The notes under the pieces: generated by a model
The model's database searches: none
Told to the model about the DNA's origin: nothing
What the model saw: the letters and a program-made list of their open reading frames with translations, nothing else
Position numbers and translations under genes: made by a program
Source: Maniola hyperantus
Lineage: Eukaryota > Arthropoda > Insecta > Lepidoptera > Nymphalidae
Direction of reading: 5' to 3'
Length of the DNA: 64,000 nt
Assembly: GCF_902806685.2 (NCBI RefSeq)
Contig: NC_048544.1
Span: 14,471,341-14,535,340, forward strand
In this document: positions 30,958 to 42,231 of the stretch, in pieces
Position numbering within the stretch: position 1 is the first letter of the stretch
Layout of the letters: every line of letters begins with the position of its first letter

Positions 30958-31370
30958 TTTAGGGTTCCGTACCTCAAAAGGAAAAACGGAACCCTTATAG
31001 GATCACTTTGTTGTCTGTCTGTCTGTATGTCTGTCAGGAAACCTACAGGGTACTTGCCGTTGACCTAGAATCATGAAATTTGGCAGGTAGGTAGGTAGAT
31101 CTTACAGCTGACATTCGGGGAAAACTCTGAAAACTGTGAATTTGTGGTTACATCATACAAATAAATTTAATTGTGGTCATGAACTAATAATTAGTATTTT
31201 CAATTTTCTAAGTAAGATAACTAGGTAGGCAGGTATATCAAGTGGGGTATCATATGTGCATTCTTAAACAGATTTTTATTTATTGTTATGTACCTATCAT
31301 AAGTTTTTGAATTATCCTGCAAAATGACGAAAAAATACGAAACCCATAACGGAACCCTAAAAATCGACCG
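30958..31370 (+). repeat. dispersed GGGTTCCGTACC-family repeat with (GTCT)n
   Basis: Begins AGGGTTCCGTACCTCAAAAG, contains (TGTC)n, GTTGACCTAGAATCATGAAA and TTTGGCAGGTAGG, and closes with ACGGAACCCTAAAAATC. The ends are short inverted repeats (GGGTTCCGT/ACGGAACCC). Further copies at 42683-43055 and fragments at 24493, 44185 and 60840. This matches microsatellite-associated repeats known in Lepidoptera. Confidence 0.65.
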
Positions 31371-31966
31371 CAAATTAAGTCGTAAACAAACTCTCAGTAA
31401 TTTTTTAGCCGAAGTGAAAAAAGCGCGCGTCGACTCCGCCGATGTTGCCGGTTGGAAGTTGGAAGCATAGAAGTGGGTCGAAACGGCAACGTCGCCTAGC
31501 GGTACCGGGCGGCAACGCCGGCGCGACGTTGCCGCTCTTACCCACCTACATCAATACCTCGACGCACGCTAGTCCCACAAGGCGCCTATACATTGTTGCT
31601 GAAATATAACCCCTATATCTACACAAATAAGAGCTATACGTATTGTACAAGTTTACGTGGGTATACGACACCCACACGACCGTACGCGACGAGACTGTTT
31701 TGAAATTGGAATTTAGAACGCGTGCACAATATTATTCTTTCAAAAACTAATTTTATGATCTGTTGTTTTCAGACTATTTTTGAACGTGTATTTTCAATGC
31801 CAGTGGTGTAATAAGTAATTTGAATAGTAAAAAAGTAAAAATAATTATATCATGCACGCTGTGATTAATGGCACTGATTAATGGTTTTATGAGTAGGTAC
31901 ACAATCACGGATAGGTAGATAACATGGGTATTTTACGAGATAAGACTAGATCTATAAGCGTTTAGC
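31371..31966. other. intergenic with three clustered GC-rich words
   Basis: CGGCAACGTCG at about 31483, GCGGCAACGCCGG at about 31508 and CGACGTTGCCGCT at about 31524 lie within 60 bp, the last in inverted orientation. No gene was seen. Confidence 0.5.
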
Positions 31967-32335
31967 CAGCCAGGTTAGCCGGACATGTAGGTAAAAAGGC
32001 TGGACAACCTTAGTTTTTTGGTCTTCGTGACACAACTTACACTTACACGACAATTTTTTTTCACAACAATGAAAATCTTTTTTTAGAGCTATCTTTTAAA
32101 GCTTTTAACTTTCGAAAGAACAAAAGAAATGGACTAGTCCCATTTTAATTATTATCATTCTTTACCTACAAGCTAAGTAGTTATATTATTCTTAAACTGT
32201 TATTGGAAAATGTTAAAAAAATGTTACATTTAAAAAGCCTAAAAAAACCGGACAGCCGGACACCGTCTAATTTAACCCCACAGGCAACCAAAAAAAGCCT
32301 GACATGTCCGGCTTTATCTGGACACCTGGCAACGC
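31967..32335. mobile_element. imperfect TIR element with AGCCGGACATGT ends
   Basis: CCAGGTTAGCCGGACATGT at the left and ACATGTCCGGCTTTATCTGG at the right are imperfect inverted repeats. The interior is AT-rich and non-coding. Confidence 0.45.
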
Positions 32336-32359
32336 TTTTCCCAATACATCACAATACGG

Positions 32360-32665
32360 GGTTATTCAAGGTTTGAGGACCAACAAATTCCTGAAAGTCC
32401 GGCAACGCATCAGCAGTTCCTCTGGTGCTACAAACGTTCATGGGCGGCGTTAATCACTTAACATCTGCCCCCCAATTGTGTAAGAATAACCATTTCATGG
32501 CTATCGCAATCGTCAAGAATTCTGCCCTTTGATTGGCTGTGATAAAATGTAAACAGCGAATCAACCAATCAACGGGCAGAATTTCTTGACGATTGCGATG
32601 GCCATAAAATGGTTATTCTTACACAATTGGGGGGCAGGTTCGTTTGCTCGCTATTTCTATTTTTT
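32360..32665 (+). repeat. LINE-type 3' end interrupted by a MITE
   Basis: GGCAACGCATCAGCAGTTCC, GTTCATGGGCGGCGTTAATC and ACTTAACATC match the family at 24293. After the MITE the sequence resumes GGTTCGTTTGCTCGCTATTT. Confidence 0.65.
32466..32638. mobile_element. foldback MITE, CCCCCCAATTGTG family, copy 1
   Basis: Arms of about 55-60 bp are nearly perfect inverted repeats: CCCCCCAATTGTGTAAGAAT at the left and ATTCTTACACAATTGGGGGG at the right. The asymmetrical loop contains TTGATTGGCTGTG. A second copy, in opposite loop orientation, is at 54618-54793. Confidence 0.88.
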
Positions 32666-33115
32666 TTAATAATAAAAAAACCTGTTAGGTACCTTGGACG
32701 TATTTCTGCGTCTGAATTACTACGCCTAGCGGCCCACGCAGCAACTAGTAGGTACTTATGCAAGTAGGTAGGTACTCATATATAACTACATGATACCTAC
32801 ATAGGTAATAGAAAAAAATAAGATCCAACTATTAATTTACCTGACCCATTTAATATGGCTTACTTGTATGTAGGTACCTGTAACAAAAATATAATTTAAT
32901 TAAATAAATGGGTATATACGGTAAGTATCTATATAGGCAAGTAAATAAGGTACCTAGGTAGTTAACAAATACCTATCTGCGTTCAAACATACCTACCTGT
33001 GCATTGACCTCATTGCAGTCCACGGGTCCAAGTCGCGGACATAAGCTAATTAACAAAATCTAAGTTTCAGAGCGTAAGACGGAAAATTAAACGATTCCTA
33101 GCTATTGCCTATACA
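32666..33115. other. intergenic, nothing recognised
   Basis: AT-rich, dense in TACCTA/TAGGTA words; no gene. Confidence 0.4.
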
Positions 33116-34201
33116 TAAGGTACTTGATACAAATAAGGCCTATGCTCGAAAAAGGCCTACTATCCCGAAAACCCGGTTAAATAAATGTAACATAAAAGAT
33201 TCTTCACGCACATACACAATACGGCCCTATGATTAGGTACGAACTGCTCAGGCGCCCTGCGCCTATTCCCTGAGCTTGTTGCGACGCCTTCTTTGTGGAA
33301 GTCGGGTTTTCCGCGGCGCACTATAAAATTTTCGTAATAACAAGGCAAGTTACTAGGTTTTATATTGACATTTTATATAAACTAATAAGTAGTTATAGTA
33401 CCTTAGCCATTATATTAGATAATTATTGCTTTCATTTACGTCATTTTGAATAATTGAACGAATTATGGAACTTTATATTTTATCTGGTACGGTACCGAAT
33501 AAGGCCCTAGGCCTTAATTGTAACCCTAGGCCTTAATATAAATCCCGCATTTTAATACGCATTTTGATGTCTAGCTCTCAAAGTACTACGAATAACTAAA
33601 TCTAAAAAGGTTCCTAAACGTGCTTGTACTTGGTCGGAAGAAAGCTTAGCAGCGTGCAGCGGTAGTTTAGTGCCTTGTATACAGCAGTGCAATTTAATAA
33701 GGCCTATAATTTTTATTTTTTTGGTAAAAAAACTGTTTTTTTTTTACAGACTGTGTGCTTTATTTATTTAATTACGAGTGACAATATTTTTTTTAATAGT
33801 TTATTCATATTATTGTTATTATGAGAGCTTAAGTCAAGTGACAAGCCATCTGTGTTTATAAATGTTTAATTACTGTAATAAAAAGCGTAGTTATCAAAAT
33901 ATAAAAGGTAAATAAAGGCTATAAAATAGTAATTTTTTAAATAAATAGATTTTTAACAAGATTTTATGAGTTTAAAGTTTACGGGCCTTATTTGTTAGAC
34001 GTAACTTATGGCCACTAGCTAAGGTTTTTGTATTGTTGATTTTGTCTTCATTTTATTAGATATTGTTAATGTTTTTCTCCATTAATTTGATATTAATAAA
34101 CATCTAATACTAATTTATTGAAGTTTTTTTGATACATACCTATATTTATTTTGTAATCAACGATTTAAATAAGGTAGGCCTTATTTGTATCAGTTACCTT
34201 A
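33116..34201. mobile_element. 1.1-kb TIR element with many AAGGCC motifs
   Basis: TAAGGTACTTGATACAAATA-AGGCC at the left is inverted at the right as GGCCTTATTTGTATCAGTTA-CCTTA. TA at both boundaries may be the target duplication. AATAAGGCC or its complement recurs inside (about 33127, 33500, 33697, 33982, 34170). No transposase ORF is present, so it is non-autonomous. The family is not recognised. Confidence 0.65.
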
Positions 34202-34859
34202 GGTAATATATCTAGGCCAATACTAATTAGGTGTACCTATACCCGATACCTACCTACCTAAAACCAAACTCGACTGTCCACATAACGAAAGGTTATTTTG
34301 CTTGTAGTCTACCTAAATCTACTAAGTCTTTTCAAATACCTAAGTAACAGAAATTATAATAAGAATAGGTACCTATACGTACCTAAACCACAGATGTATA
34401 ATAGTCCTAAACTCTATACAAATGAATCGCTGAATGTGTTGCTGATCGCAAATCTCGAGAACAGCTGAACCGATTCCGCTAATTCATTTTTTATGATATT
34501 CTTTCAAGTACTTACGAGGATGGTTCTTTCGGAGAGAAAAATTTAAAAAAATGCCTGAAAAAGAATCGACTGTCAGGCGGTACCAAGTTCGCCGGGCCAC
34601 CTATGCCAATAAAATTACCTATTGCCCAATTAAATTTCATAAATAAATAAATAAACTTTCATTTCAGGCATAAGTACACCCATAATTGTGTGTTAGTACA
34701 GAAACAATTACTTAACCTATGTTAGTACCTACTTATTACTAGCTTAAATTTAACTTACCAACTAATTCTACTAAAATTAAAACTAATCCTATCTACAATG
34801 CCCGATGAAAATATTTAAAAATGGTAACAAAATGTAAATTCTTTTTATGGGATATTATG
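34202..34859. other. intergenic with an AT-rich LINE-like tail
   Basis: AATAAATAAATAAAC at about 34642, followed by CATTTCAGGCATAAGTAC, resembles a minus-strand LINE tail. No gene. Confidence 0.35.
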
Positions 34860-35110
34860 AAGAGAGTTTTCTAGCGGAACGACTAGACGGGCGACAGCGC
34901 GGTTCGGTTCGACGACTCACGTTTGCGGTTTGCGACGTTGCCGCTCCGCCCTGCAGCGGTCAGCGGCATTGGCCGTCGCTTTTACGTCAACGGAATAACG
35001 ATCAAATTCGCTTGCGTACGACGTAACGCGTCCAATCGCACGGCGCACCCAGCGCAGCGTCATTCCGCGCGGTTTCCTTGCTTCAGTTTGACGTACGTAA
35101 AAGTTTTTTC
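34860..35110 (+). promoter_or_regulatory. CpG-rich candidate promoter upstream of MADF-BESS gene 1
   Basis: CpG-dense region 2.3 kb upstream of the first coding exon at 37351. It contains an exact copy of the GC-rich word (34931-34949), an ATTGG box (about 34968) and an initiator-like TTCAGTTTG (about 35082). A splice acceptor-like TTATATTACAG just before the coding ATG (ending 37337) suggests a 5' UTR intron linking this region to the gene. Inference from composition and motifs only. Confidence 0.4.
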
Positions 35111-35869
35111 GTATTGAAAAATTGTTGATCGTATGTGTTGAAACAGTTCTATAGTGTTAAAAGAAGGACCAGAAGGATCTCGTGGATATGTTTTTGGCGT
35201 TTTGAGGTTATAGGTACGAAGTGGTTGATTCTACTCAAAGTTCGAATTTCGTAGTGATTGGCAAAACGTGGCACGTGTGACGCTATACCGATCGCGCGTT
35301 TTTGTTTACATACGCACATCCAGTCCCACAAGTAGACTGACTAATCCGACATGGTCGGATGGTTGGTGATCGGCAGAAATCAGCCTAAATCGTTTATAAT
35401 TAGGTAGGTAGTTAATTAGATGCTTACTCTTTGTTCTCTTAATATCATATTTTAAGACAAAAATGATACTCATATTTATCTCGTATTATTAATATTCAAG
35501 TTACTATGTACCTACTTACCTATTCTAATTTCTGGTTTAGGTTAGACCTATTTATATACTTTGTTTTGAATAAATTGGTACCTGGTAGGTACCTAGGTTG
35601 TTTTCTATCATTTACTTATTCATTCAAATATTTTATTTAAATGTTTACAAATAATAAATTAACAGAAACAGTAGGCTGATTATAATTATCTGACATAATA
35701 CCTATTTAATCTTTAACTTACTTAATAGCTAGTGGAAATAATTATTCTTGAACTATGTATGTGGGTATTTACCAACTCGTTTATCCTTAACCGCTTGCGG
35801 AGGTCAAATAACAATCGCTCGATGTAAAAACTAGGTTGTTAAAGTCAGATCTGATTATGGAATAGGTAC
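35111..35869. other. intergenic or 5' UTR intron, nothing recognised
   Basis: AT-rich; a dispersed repeat with GGTCGGATGGTTGGTGATCG lies at about 35353. No gene. Confidence 0.4.
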
Positions 35870-36075
35870 TAGCTTGTCCCGCGACTTCGTCCGCGTAGAC
35901 TACACGAACTTCAAACCCCTATTTTACCCTCTTAGGAGTCTTAGGGCGTTTGTGTACTCATCCGTGATTTTAATTGAATGTACGTATTTGACGGCCACTT
36001 CGAAGAATCACGGATACGAACTGAATACGGATGAGTGGACAAACGCCCTAAGAGTTGAAGTTTCAAAAATCCTTG
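35870..36075 (-). repeat. Helitron-type fragment split by a MITE
   Basis: CTAGCTTGTCCCGCGACTTC followed by GTCCGCGTAGACTACACG, then CCCCTATTTTACCCTCTTAG and, after the MITE, TTGAAGTTTCAAAAATCC. This is a related element end (compare 43430-43735). Confidence 0.55.
35940..36052. mobile_element. MITE, CTTAGGGCGTTTGTG family, with 3-bp AGT duplication
   Basis: The left end CTTAGGGCGTTTGTG is inverted at the right as CAAACGCCCTAAG. AGT precedes (35937-35939) and follows (36053-36055) the element, and the host repeat reads through once when it is removed. Relatives lie at about 49425-49597 and 61508-61675. A 3-bp duplication is compatible with a PIF/Harbinger-type source, but the transposase is unknown. 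Confidence 0.7.
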
Positions 36076-36424
36076 ATTAGCGCCAGAGGCCAGTTATCGC
36101 TCGCTGATTTACTACAGAGCACTGGTCTCCTCTCAGAATGAGTATGCTTACGTGCAGTGCAACATTATTAATTGAATAGGCTACTTGACTCATATCTAAT
36201 TTCGTCCAATAAATGATTATTTATTATAGTATTTTGCTTAAGAAAACGAAATATATCAATAACAATTATTAAAAACGCAGGATGGATATATAAATCCAAT
36301 TTAAAAAAATACAGTTTTTATTTTTATTTGAAACGCAGAAAACGCTGTCAGCCATTATGTGACGTCATTAAATATGTAAACAAAGAAATGTCATCCCTAT
36401 GTCACGCGGGGACTAACGTAGTAT
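36076..36424. other. SINE family 3 fragment and AT-rich spacer
   Basis: ACAGAGCACTGGTCTCCTCT and CAGAATGAG at about 36110-36140 are the 3' body of SINE family 3 in minus orientation. The rest shows nothing. Confidence 0.5.
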
Positions 36425-36642
36425 CCATATATATAAAATTTAGAGTACTGACTAACTTATATATCAACGCACAGCCTAAACAGCTGGTCCTAGATACATG
36501 AAATTTGGTGGGTGTGTTCTTTGTAGGTAAAGAGAAGGTATCCACTAGGAAAGGATTTTTTGAAATTCCACCCCTGAGTGGCTTAAATGGAGGTTTGAAA
36601 TTTATGAAGTCCACGCGGGCAAAGTCACGTGCATAAGCTAGT
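36425..36642 (+). mobile_element. Helitron-like element, second subfamily
   Basis: TATATCAACGCACAGCC, ACATGAAATTTGGTGGGTG and TCCACGCGGGCAAAGTCACG followed by TGCATAAGCTAG. A related copy is at 57190-57375 (TTATCAACGCACAGCTC ... GCGGGCATAACCTAG). Confidence 0.5.
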
Positions 36643-37350
36643 TTTTATATATTTCTAAAAACTCATAGTAAACGTAAAAAAATATCGTTTTCTCTTTATA
36701 AATTGAATAAGTTATTAAGTAAGACTTACAACAAAGTGATCTTTGCAAAAATAAATTTGGGTTGCAGTCGTTAGTCATATAGGATCCCTTTAAGCAAGTC
36801 TTTGCGTGTTACGTATATTTATTTCACTGGGCACTCTAATCCACAACTTTCCTGTGGTCTTTATCGATGCGTTTTTTACTTTCTCGGATGATACAATAAC
36901 GATAATTACTATATTTTTCATGTAAACTAGTATAGAAGTCATGTTTATTAAACTTTGGGAGGTTATGCTGTTGTTTACAAATGCATGACGTCAGAGCACA
37001 GATAATCTATCGGCCAAACATGGCCGACCAGTGTTTTCACCAGTCTAAGAAAATTATATTTTTAAATTAAAGTCTTACGGTTATTAGGGCGCAAAAAAAT
37101 ATAGTGTAAATTTTTTTGATTTAATAGGACAAATATTAACCATTTAAGACCAACTTAAAAAAAGTGTCAAGTAGCCTATTTTTTAAAGGCGCAAAATACT
37201 GAGTTTCTTGCTAGTTTTCTACGGTAGGAAATGTATTCCCAACCAGTAGTAAACTCACGTCTTGACTACGAACGCACTTGTAAATTTGGAACAAAAAAAA
37301 CTTTTGTATTGTATTCATTTTCAAATTTATATTACAGTTTAAAAATCAAA
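36643..37350. other. AT-rich region just upstream of MADF-BESS gene 1
   Basis: Contains a dispersed repeat fragment near 37010 (ATCTATCGGCCAAACATGG). It ends in a pyrimidine-rich TTTATATTACAG (acceptor-like, to 37337) and 13 bases of probable 5' UTR. No other gene. Confidence 0.4.
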
Positions 37351-38436
37351 ATGTCGACATATTCGTTGGACGCGGAGAAGTTCATCAGCGAAATAAAGAA
37401 GCACAAGCAACTGTGGGACGTGGACGCGGACGGCAAGCCGTACAGGAGTGGTGTCAAAGAGAAGGCCTGGTGCGCAGTGGCCAGGGTCTTCATACAGGAC
37501 TTCGACTCGCTCACTAGTCTCGAGCAGGCTGAAGTTTGTAAGCATCCTATGAAATAAAATAAAAACATTCGATATTATTTAGTAAACGAATTATTCCAAA
37601 TCTCGCCTCCTGCCAGGTTATTGCCATAGCCAACAATATCCCGAAGAGAGATTATTAGCCGGGGTGCACCGGCTCGAATCCGGTTTGGAACACAAAAAAA
37701 CCAAAATACACGCAGTGAATTATCACACGAAAAACTAATCAAAGATTCATTATTGTGTCCTATTTTTATACATTTCACAATAAAAGCAAGTCTTTTTCTT
37801 GCAGATCGTAAATTGTACAACAAATGGCGCAACATACGCGACGCGTACGTCCGCAACATACGCAGCACGCGCGTCAACAAATCCGGCAAATACGTCTTCA
37901 TGAAGCAGCTCTCATTCCTCAACTCCCGATACAAATCCAAAGACACCAGCAGATCCGACGATCAGTCTAACGACCAGTCCAGCGACGATGACAATTTCAA
38001 AAACGACATCTCCTGCGAGAGCGACGAACCGTCTATCATCGAGAACCTCAAACGACGAAGAGTTTCAAATAAAAAGAAGAAAATAAACATCATGAACACT
38101 CATGCGACGGAACAAAACGATCAAGACGAGAAGCCAAAAAAGTGGCAAACCATAGAGATAGTAGACCCAGCGATGACTCCCATGCATTATTCGGAATTTG
38201 AAAACCCAATCGCAATGTCTCGAGTCAACGACGAAATCAGCACTGATGCGATATCGGCGACGACGTTCGACGAAGACCGTTCTTTCTTCGACTCCTTGCT
38301 GCCAGCGGTGCGAGAGTTCGATATGGATCAAAAGTTGAAGTTCCGTTTCGAGGTTCTGAGAGTGATAAAAGATATACGATCGAGTAACCAGGCCAGTTGT
38401 AAGCCTGAACCCTCGTCTGGGTTTTATATCGAGTAG
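37351..38436 (+). CDS. MADF-BESS domain protein 1 (two coding exons)
   Basis: Coding exons 37351-37537 and 37805-38436, joined across a 267-bp intron (GTAAGC donor, TTTTTCTTGCAG acceptor, phase 1), give 272 residues. An N-terminal MADF domain (about 9-100) shows FISEIKKHKQLW, the conserved Trp of KEKAW, and KWRNIRDAYVR plus YVFMKQLSFL. A charged Ser/Asp/Lys linker follows, with the basic stretch KRRRVSNKKKK that could be a nuclear signal. A C-terminal BESS motif (about 218-258) has SFFDSLLPAVREFD...FRFEVLRVI. MADF-BESS proteins (Adf-1, stonewall and relatives) bind DNA and self-associate to regulate transcription. A possible AATAAA lies at about 38772. Its neighbour at 43144 is a paralogue. 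Confidence 0.88.
37538..37804 (+). other. intron of MADF-BESS gene 1
   Basis: GTAAGC...CTTGCAG. Phase 1; splicing restores Tyr in the sequence EVYRKLYNKW, which keeps the MADF domain continuous. Confidence 0.85.
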
Positions 38437-38506
38437 TGGACAGTGGTGTTAGTGTCAGAAATCTACGGAGACATTTTTGGATCAACTTAGGAATTAGTAT
38501 TAATTA

Positions 38507-38563
38507 CATTATTCAGTTTGATTCAACAAAAATCAATTTTTTGTTGAATCAAACTGAATAATG
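38507..38563. repeat. 57-bp near-perfect hairpin in the 3' region of MADF-BESS gene 1
   Basis: CATTATTCAGTTTGATTCAA at the left is fully inverted as TTGAATCAAACTGAATAATG at the right, with an A/T-rich loop of a few bases between. It lies 71 bp after the stop codon, so probably in the 3' UTR. Confidence 0.9.
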
Positions 38564-40726
38564 TTCGATCTTTGGAATACGAAGTGATTATGACCGTGTT
38601 AACTATAAGCTTATTTAAAGACATTCTTAAACTTTATTTTAATAACCAAAAAAAAACTTTTGTAGGTACTTACATAGCTACTACTCTTAGCTACTGTACC
38701 TACTAACTGGTAGTTAGTACTGTACTGTACTGTACAATTCTACTATTCTAGCTAAATATGCAAATTACATAAATAAATCTAATTATAGATAAATCTGCAA
38801 TTGTTTTAATGTTCTGATAATGTTAACAATTTATTCATTTTAAATTATTTGACTCTCATATTGGTTGATAATAATTATTAGGTCCTAATTAGCCTTTACT
38901 ACCTGCAAGTTTTATATTCTGTCCCGGTAACTACCAATGCCTAACTTCAGAACTTCCGCTATACTATTCCCGCTACCCCGTGCAAGAGTTTCAGTAAAGA
39001 ATTCAAAGAAAAGAATTCATACTTTTCCTTATTAAATCAATTTTTGGCCTTTTTGGAAAATGAAAACGAACAAAATCTCATTTTTGTCTAGCTATTTGTG
39101 TGAGTTGCAAATAAAAATAATGCCTACATTAGAAGGAAATGCATGGTAGCCATCATTATTCATAATTTTTGTGGTTCTTTCATAACGAGATCTGGACGAA
39201 ATTTAATAAATATTTACTTCATTAAAAATTATTTAAATCGGTTACAGTAAAGCAGCATGATGTTACCTAGTATTGTAGAAATTATAAATTAAAATGAATG
39301 TGTAACTAGGTAACCTACCTGCTTATTTAAAAAAATCTATCTTTTGAATAAAGAGTAAATACCTAGTTTCTAATTAATAAATACAGCTATGTAGCGCAAT
39401 GTTTAGCGCACAGTAACAAAAATGTCTTAAAAATCAATACTTATAAAAATAAAATATTTTGGAATAAGCCTTCAAATAGAATCTTTTTGAATGAAATGAA
39501 TAAAGACTAAACGCGGTGACGCGAGCTGGCAACGCCGCGTTTTATTGAATAAAAATATTTTTCACTCGGAGCGCGTGGCACTTCCATATTTTTAAAATTT
39601 AAATGACGTTTGAATAATATTTATACCTACTGGCCGGCGCATTTTATAATCTTTTCGTTGAAATTCTTTGAAAATATGTTTTGCAGCAATGCGTCAGATC
39701 TGTGCGTAATATCAGAATATCTACGGATGCAGTTAACTTTAATTTAATTTAATTTATTTTATTTTGTAGAGACAAACAGTTACAATTAGTTAAATAGATA
39801 GTATATACCATATATATAAAAACACTTAAACCAAAGCAGTCTCCAATGAGAAATTAACACTTATAATAAAAATTATAACAAAATCAATTTGCCGTGAGTT
39901 GTGTGAATTTCAAATAAAATAATATAAAGTATAACCGTTGTACTTATACATATATTAATCTATCTTTAGGCATACAAAAAGGTAATTTTTAATAAAGGTA
40001 GTGGGACTAGCCTAGTTGCGACCGCGACAGTAGAGAAATTCAGTCGGTCAACTACCTACGTAGTTTGTTTCTAGTTGCTACGGTTTATTAAAGTTGATAA
40101 ATTGAGAGGTGACCGTAATACCACGGTAATTTATATATAATTATTTATTTATTTATTTTCATACAAAAAGAAAAACACTTACAATATTGGTTTCTTCGTG
40201 CTCGTAAGCGCTTGGCGGCTTGTCTGAGCACTGCACATTCCTCTGTAGATAATAGGTACTTAGTCTAATATTCTAGGTAGGTATGTGTAACTATTATGAA
40301 CAAATGTAGGTAGGTAGATTTAAAATAAAAATATAAATGTAGGGTTCCGTAGTCCGTACCCATCGCACAAGAAATACTACTTTTTTTATGGCGGCCATTA
40401 GAAATTTTTATTATTTCTTGTTAAAGCGGCAATAGAAGTACCTACCTACATTATTCTGTGAAAATTTCAATTCCTACCTACCTATTACGGCTCCCGAGAC
40501 AAAGCCCACTGACAGACGGACGGGACGGACAGACGGAGAGCAGAGTCGTAATAGGGTCCCGACCATAGAGTTTATAAACACTTAGAGGTGACATACCTAC
40601 GAAAACTGGGTGCATAGGTAGGTACATACAGAAAAGAAATTCATCAAAAGAATCTCATAAAATGGCTGCCCATTGTAAAGTACTATCAAGACCCATCTCA
40701 CAAAATGACGGATAGCACCCGGCCTA
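38564..40726. other. long AT-rich intergenic stretch
   Basis: No gene recognised. It holds one GC-rich word variant (39521-39540), AT-rich LINE-tail-like runs (about 39740-39770 and 40140-40160) and many TACCTA/TAGGTA words. A GGGTTCCGTAG fragment lies at about 40342. Confidence 0.45.
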
Positions 40727-40849
40727 CTCTCGAATTATTTCTTCGAGCCCTAGGGCTCACCCCCAGGCGGAGCTTCGCGCTCGCCAACCCCCCCGGTGAC
40801 GCTGTAGCGGCCAATAGGGCCTACGCAGCATAGTCAATCCGAAACAACA
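40727..40849 (+). pseudogene. Jockey LINE 3' UTR fragment
   Basis: 123 bp identical or nearly so to the 3' end of the element at 10527 (CTCTCGAATTATTTCTTCGA ... CAATCCGAAACAACA), followed by a (CA)n tail. Severely 5'-truncated copy. Confidence 0.9.
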
Positions 40850-40959
40850 CACACACAAACCCGGCCTACACAGCACACGGTATATTCCGGTCCGGCATCA
40901 TATTCCTATCTCTAAGGTCCCGACTCCCGTTGGCACCCTTCGGATACGGAACACTAAAC

Positions 40960-41079
40960 GGCGCAGGGCGACGCCCCGCACACCTGCACGTCACCCGCGC
41001 TAGCCCGCACCGCGTTATGGCGGGGGCTGTGCGGGTGTGCGGGGCGTTCTCACTCCGATTGTCATTTCGACCTGTCGCG
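40960..41079. repeat. GC hairpin family, copy (b), left arm incomplete
   Basis: GC-rich core (CGCCCCGCACACCTGCACG, CGGGTGTGCGGGGCG) and right arm TGTCATTTCGACCTGTCGCG. The left TIR is not recognisable. Confidence 0.65.
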
Positions 41080-41152
41080 TACTATACCTATACTAGGCTA
41101 GGAGATAAACCCCACTAATTACCTACGTCATAACCTTCGTTCGCTGAAGATT

Positions 41153-41250
41153 TACAGCCGCACTCAGAGTCACTTAATCGTTACTGGCATTCCTTATCCA
41201 TACTAATTAATGCCTTAAGTAACGATTAAGCGACTGTGAGTGCGGCTGTA
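41153..41250. mobile_element. hairpin MITE, ACAGCCGCACTCAGAG family, copy 2
   Basis: TACAGCCGCACTCAGAGTCA and TTAATCGTTACT at the left are inverted at the right (AGTAACGATTAAGCGACTGT, GAGTGCGGCTGTA). A shorter centre than copy 1 at 19511. Confidence 0.75.
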
Positions 41251-41334
41251 AGAGCCCTACAACCATTGATATAAATAACAAATCGTAAACACATTAACCT
41301 AAAAAGTAAAAACCATTTCCATAAAACGGAAAAC

Positions 41335-41657
41335 TTAAGCCGCAACTTCGACATTAATGGCGCCCGCAAAAACGACGACATGACATCGGCCCTTCGCCGA
41401 CATGCGACCAGTCGCGGGGGGCGGGCCGACTGTCGCAACAGCCAATCCGCGGCGACCATCGCGCGCAGGCCGCAGCCACGGCAGTCGCAAGCCGCGGGCC
41501 GCGCCGAGCGAGCGTGCGTCAATTTTGTCGCAACACCAAACGTCATTCACTGCGCCTCTTTGTAAGCACAGACCACACCAACCCTTAACGATTCATTTTA
41601 TTTGCGTGGTGAATAAATAGTGTTAGGATTTTATGGGGGAGTGTTTGCAAATTCTTC
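41335..41657 (+). promoter_or_regulatory. CpG-rich candidate promoter and 5' UTR exon of MADF-BESS gene 2
   Basis: Very GC/CpG-rich from about 41360 to 41530 with GGGGGGCGGGCCG (GC box) and AGCCAATCC (CCAAT box), turning AT-rich downstream. TTCTTC|GTAAGTATG at 41658 is a near-consensus splice donor, and the next acceptor TTGATTCAG ends at 43130, 13 bp before the coding ATG. This supports a non-coding first exon ending at 41657. Open frames on both strands here are GC-driven artefacts. Confidence 0.5.
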
Positions 41658-41675
41658 GTAAGTATGGTGCAATTC

Positions 41676-41904
41676 GCGTTGATAGCCTAGTGGTTAACAC
41701 GTCGGCCTTCCAGTCGGAGGTCTGGGATGAGATCTGACTTTGCTTAGACTTATGACAGAGTTAAAACGAGACAGAGCTCTATATCTGTCACATAAATCTG
41801 TCTCGTTTTAACTCAATCTTAAGCCCGAGCAAATTCAAAGTACCTATAGATCTCAGCTTCAGATTACACCTCAAACTTTTCGGAATTATCTGCATTTGAA
41901 CTAA
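41676..41904 (+). mobile_element. SINE family 3 head joined to a MITE core
   Basis: GATAGCCTAGTGGTTAACAC (box A region) and CAGTCGGAGGTCTGGGAT, then at 41757-41822 the palindrome GTTAAAACGAGACAGAGCTC.../...TCTGTCTCGTTTTAAC, the inner part of the ACAGCCGCACTCAGAG MITE, then CCTCAAACTTTTCGGAATTA of the SINE body. It looks like a SINE with a MITE remnant inside. Confidence 0.5.
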
Positions 41905-42231
41905 ACATTCATCATCATCATCATTATCATCATCAACCCATCGCCGGCTCACTAAAGAGCACGGGTCTCCTCTCAGAATGAGAAGGGTTTTGGCCATATT
42001 CTACCACACTGGCCATGTGCGGATTGGTAACTTCACACGCCTTTGAGAACATTATGGAGAACTCTCAGGCATGCAGGTTTCTTCACGTTGTTTTCCTTCA
42101 CCGTTAAATCAAGTGATATTTAATTACTTAAAACGTACATAACTCCGAAAAGTTAAAGGTGCGTGCCCGGGATCGAACCCCCGACCTCCGATTAGAAGGC
42201 GGACGTACTAACCACTAGGCTATCACAACTT
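41905..42231 (-). mobile_element. SINE family 3, full copy with (CATCAT)n tail
   Basis: Minus orientation: tRNA-like head (GTTGTGATAGCCTAGTGGTT, GGGGGTTCGATCCCGGGCAC), body with GAAGGAAAACAACGTGAAG and TTCTCATTCTGAGAGGAGAC, and a (GATGAT)n tail at 41909-41936. This is a widespread lepidopteran SINE layout. Confidence 0.8.
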
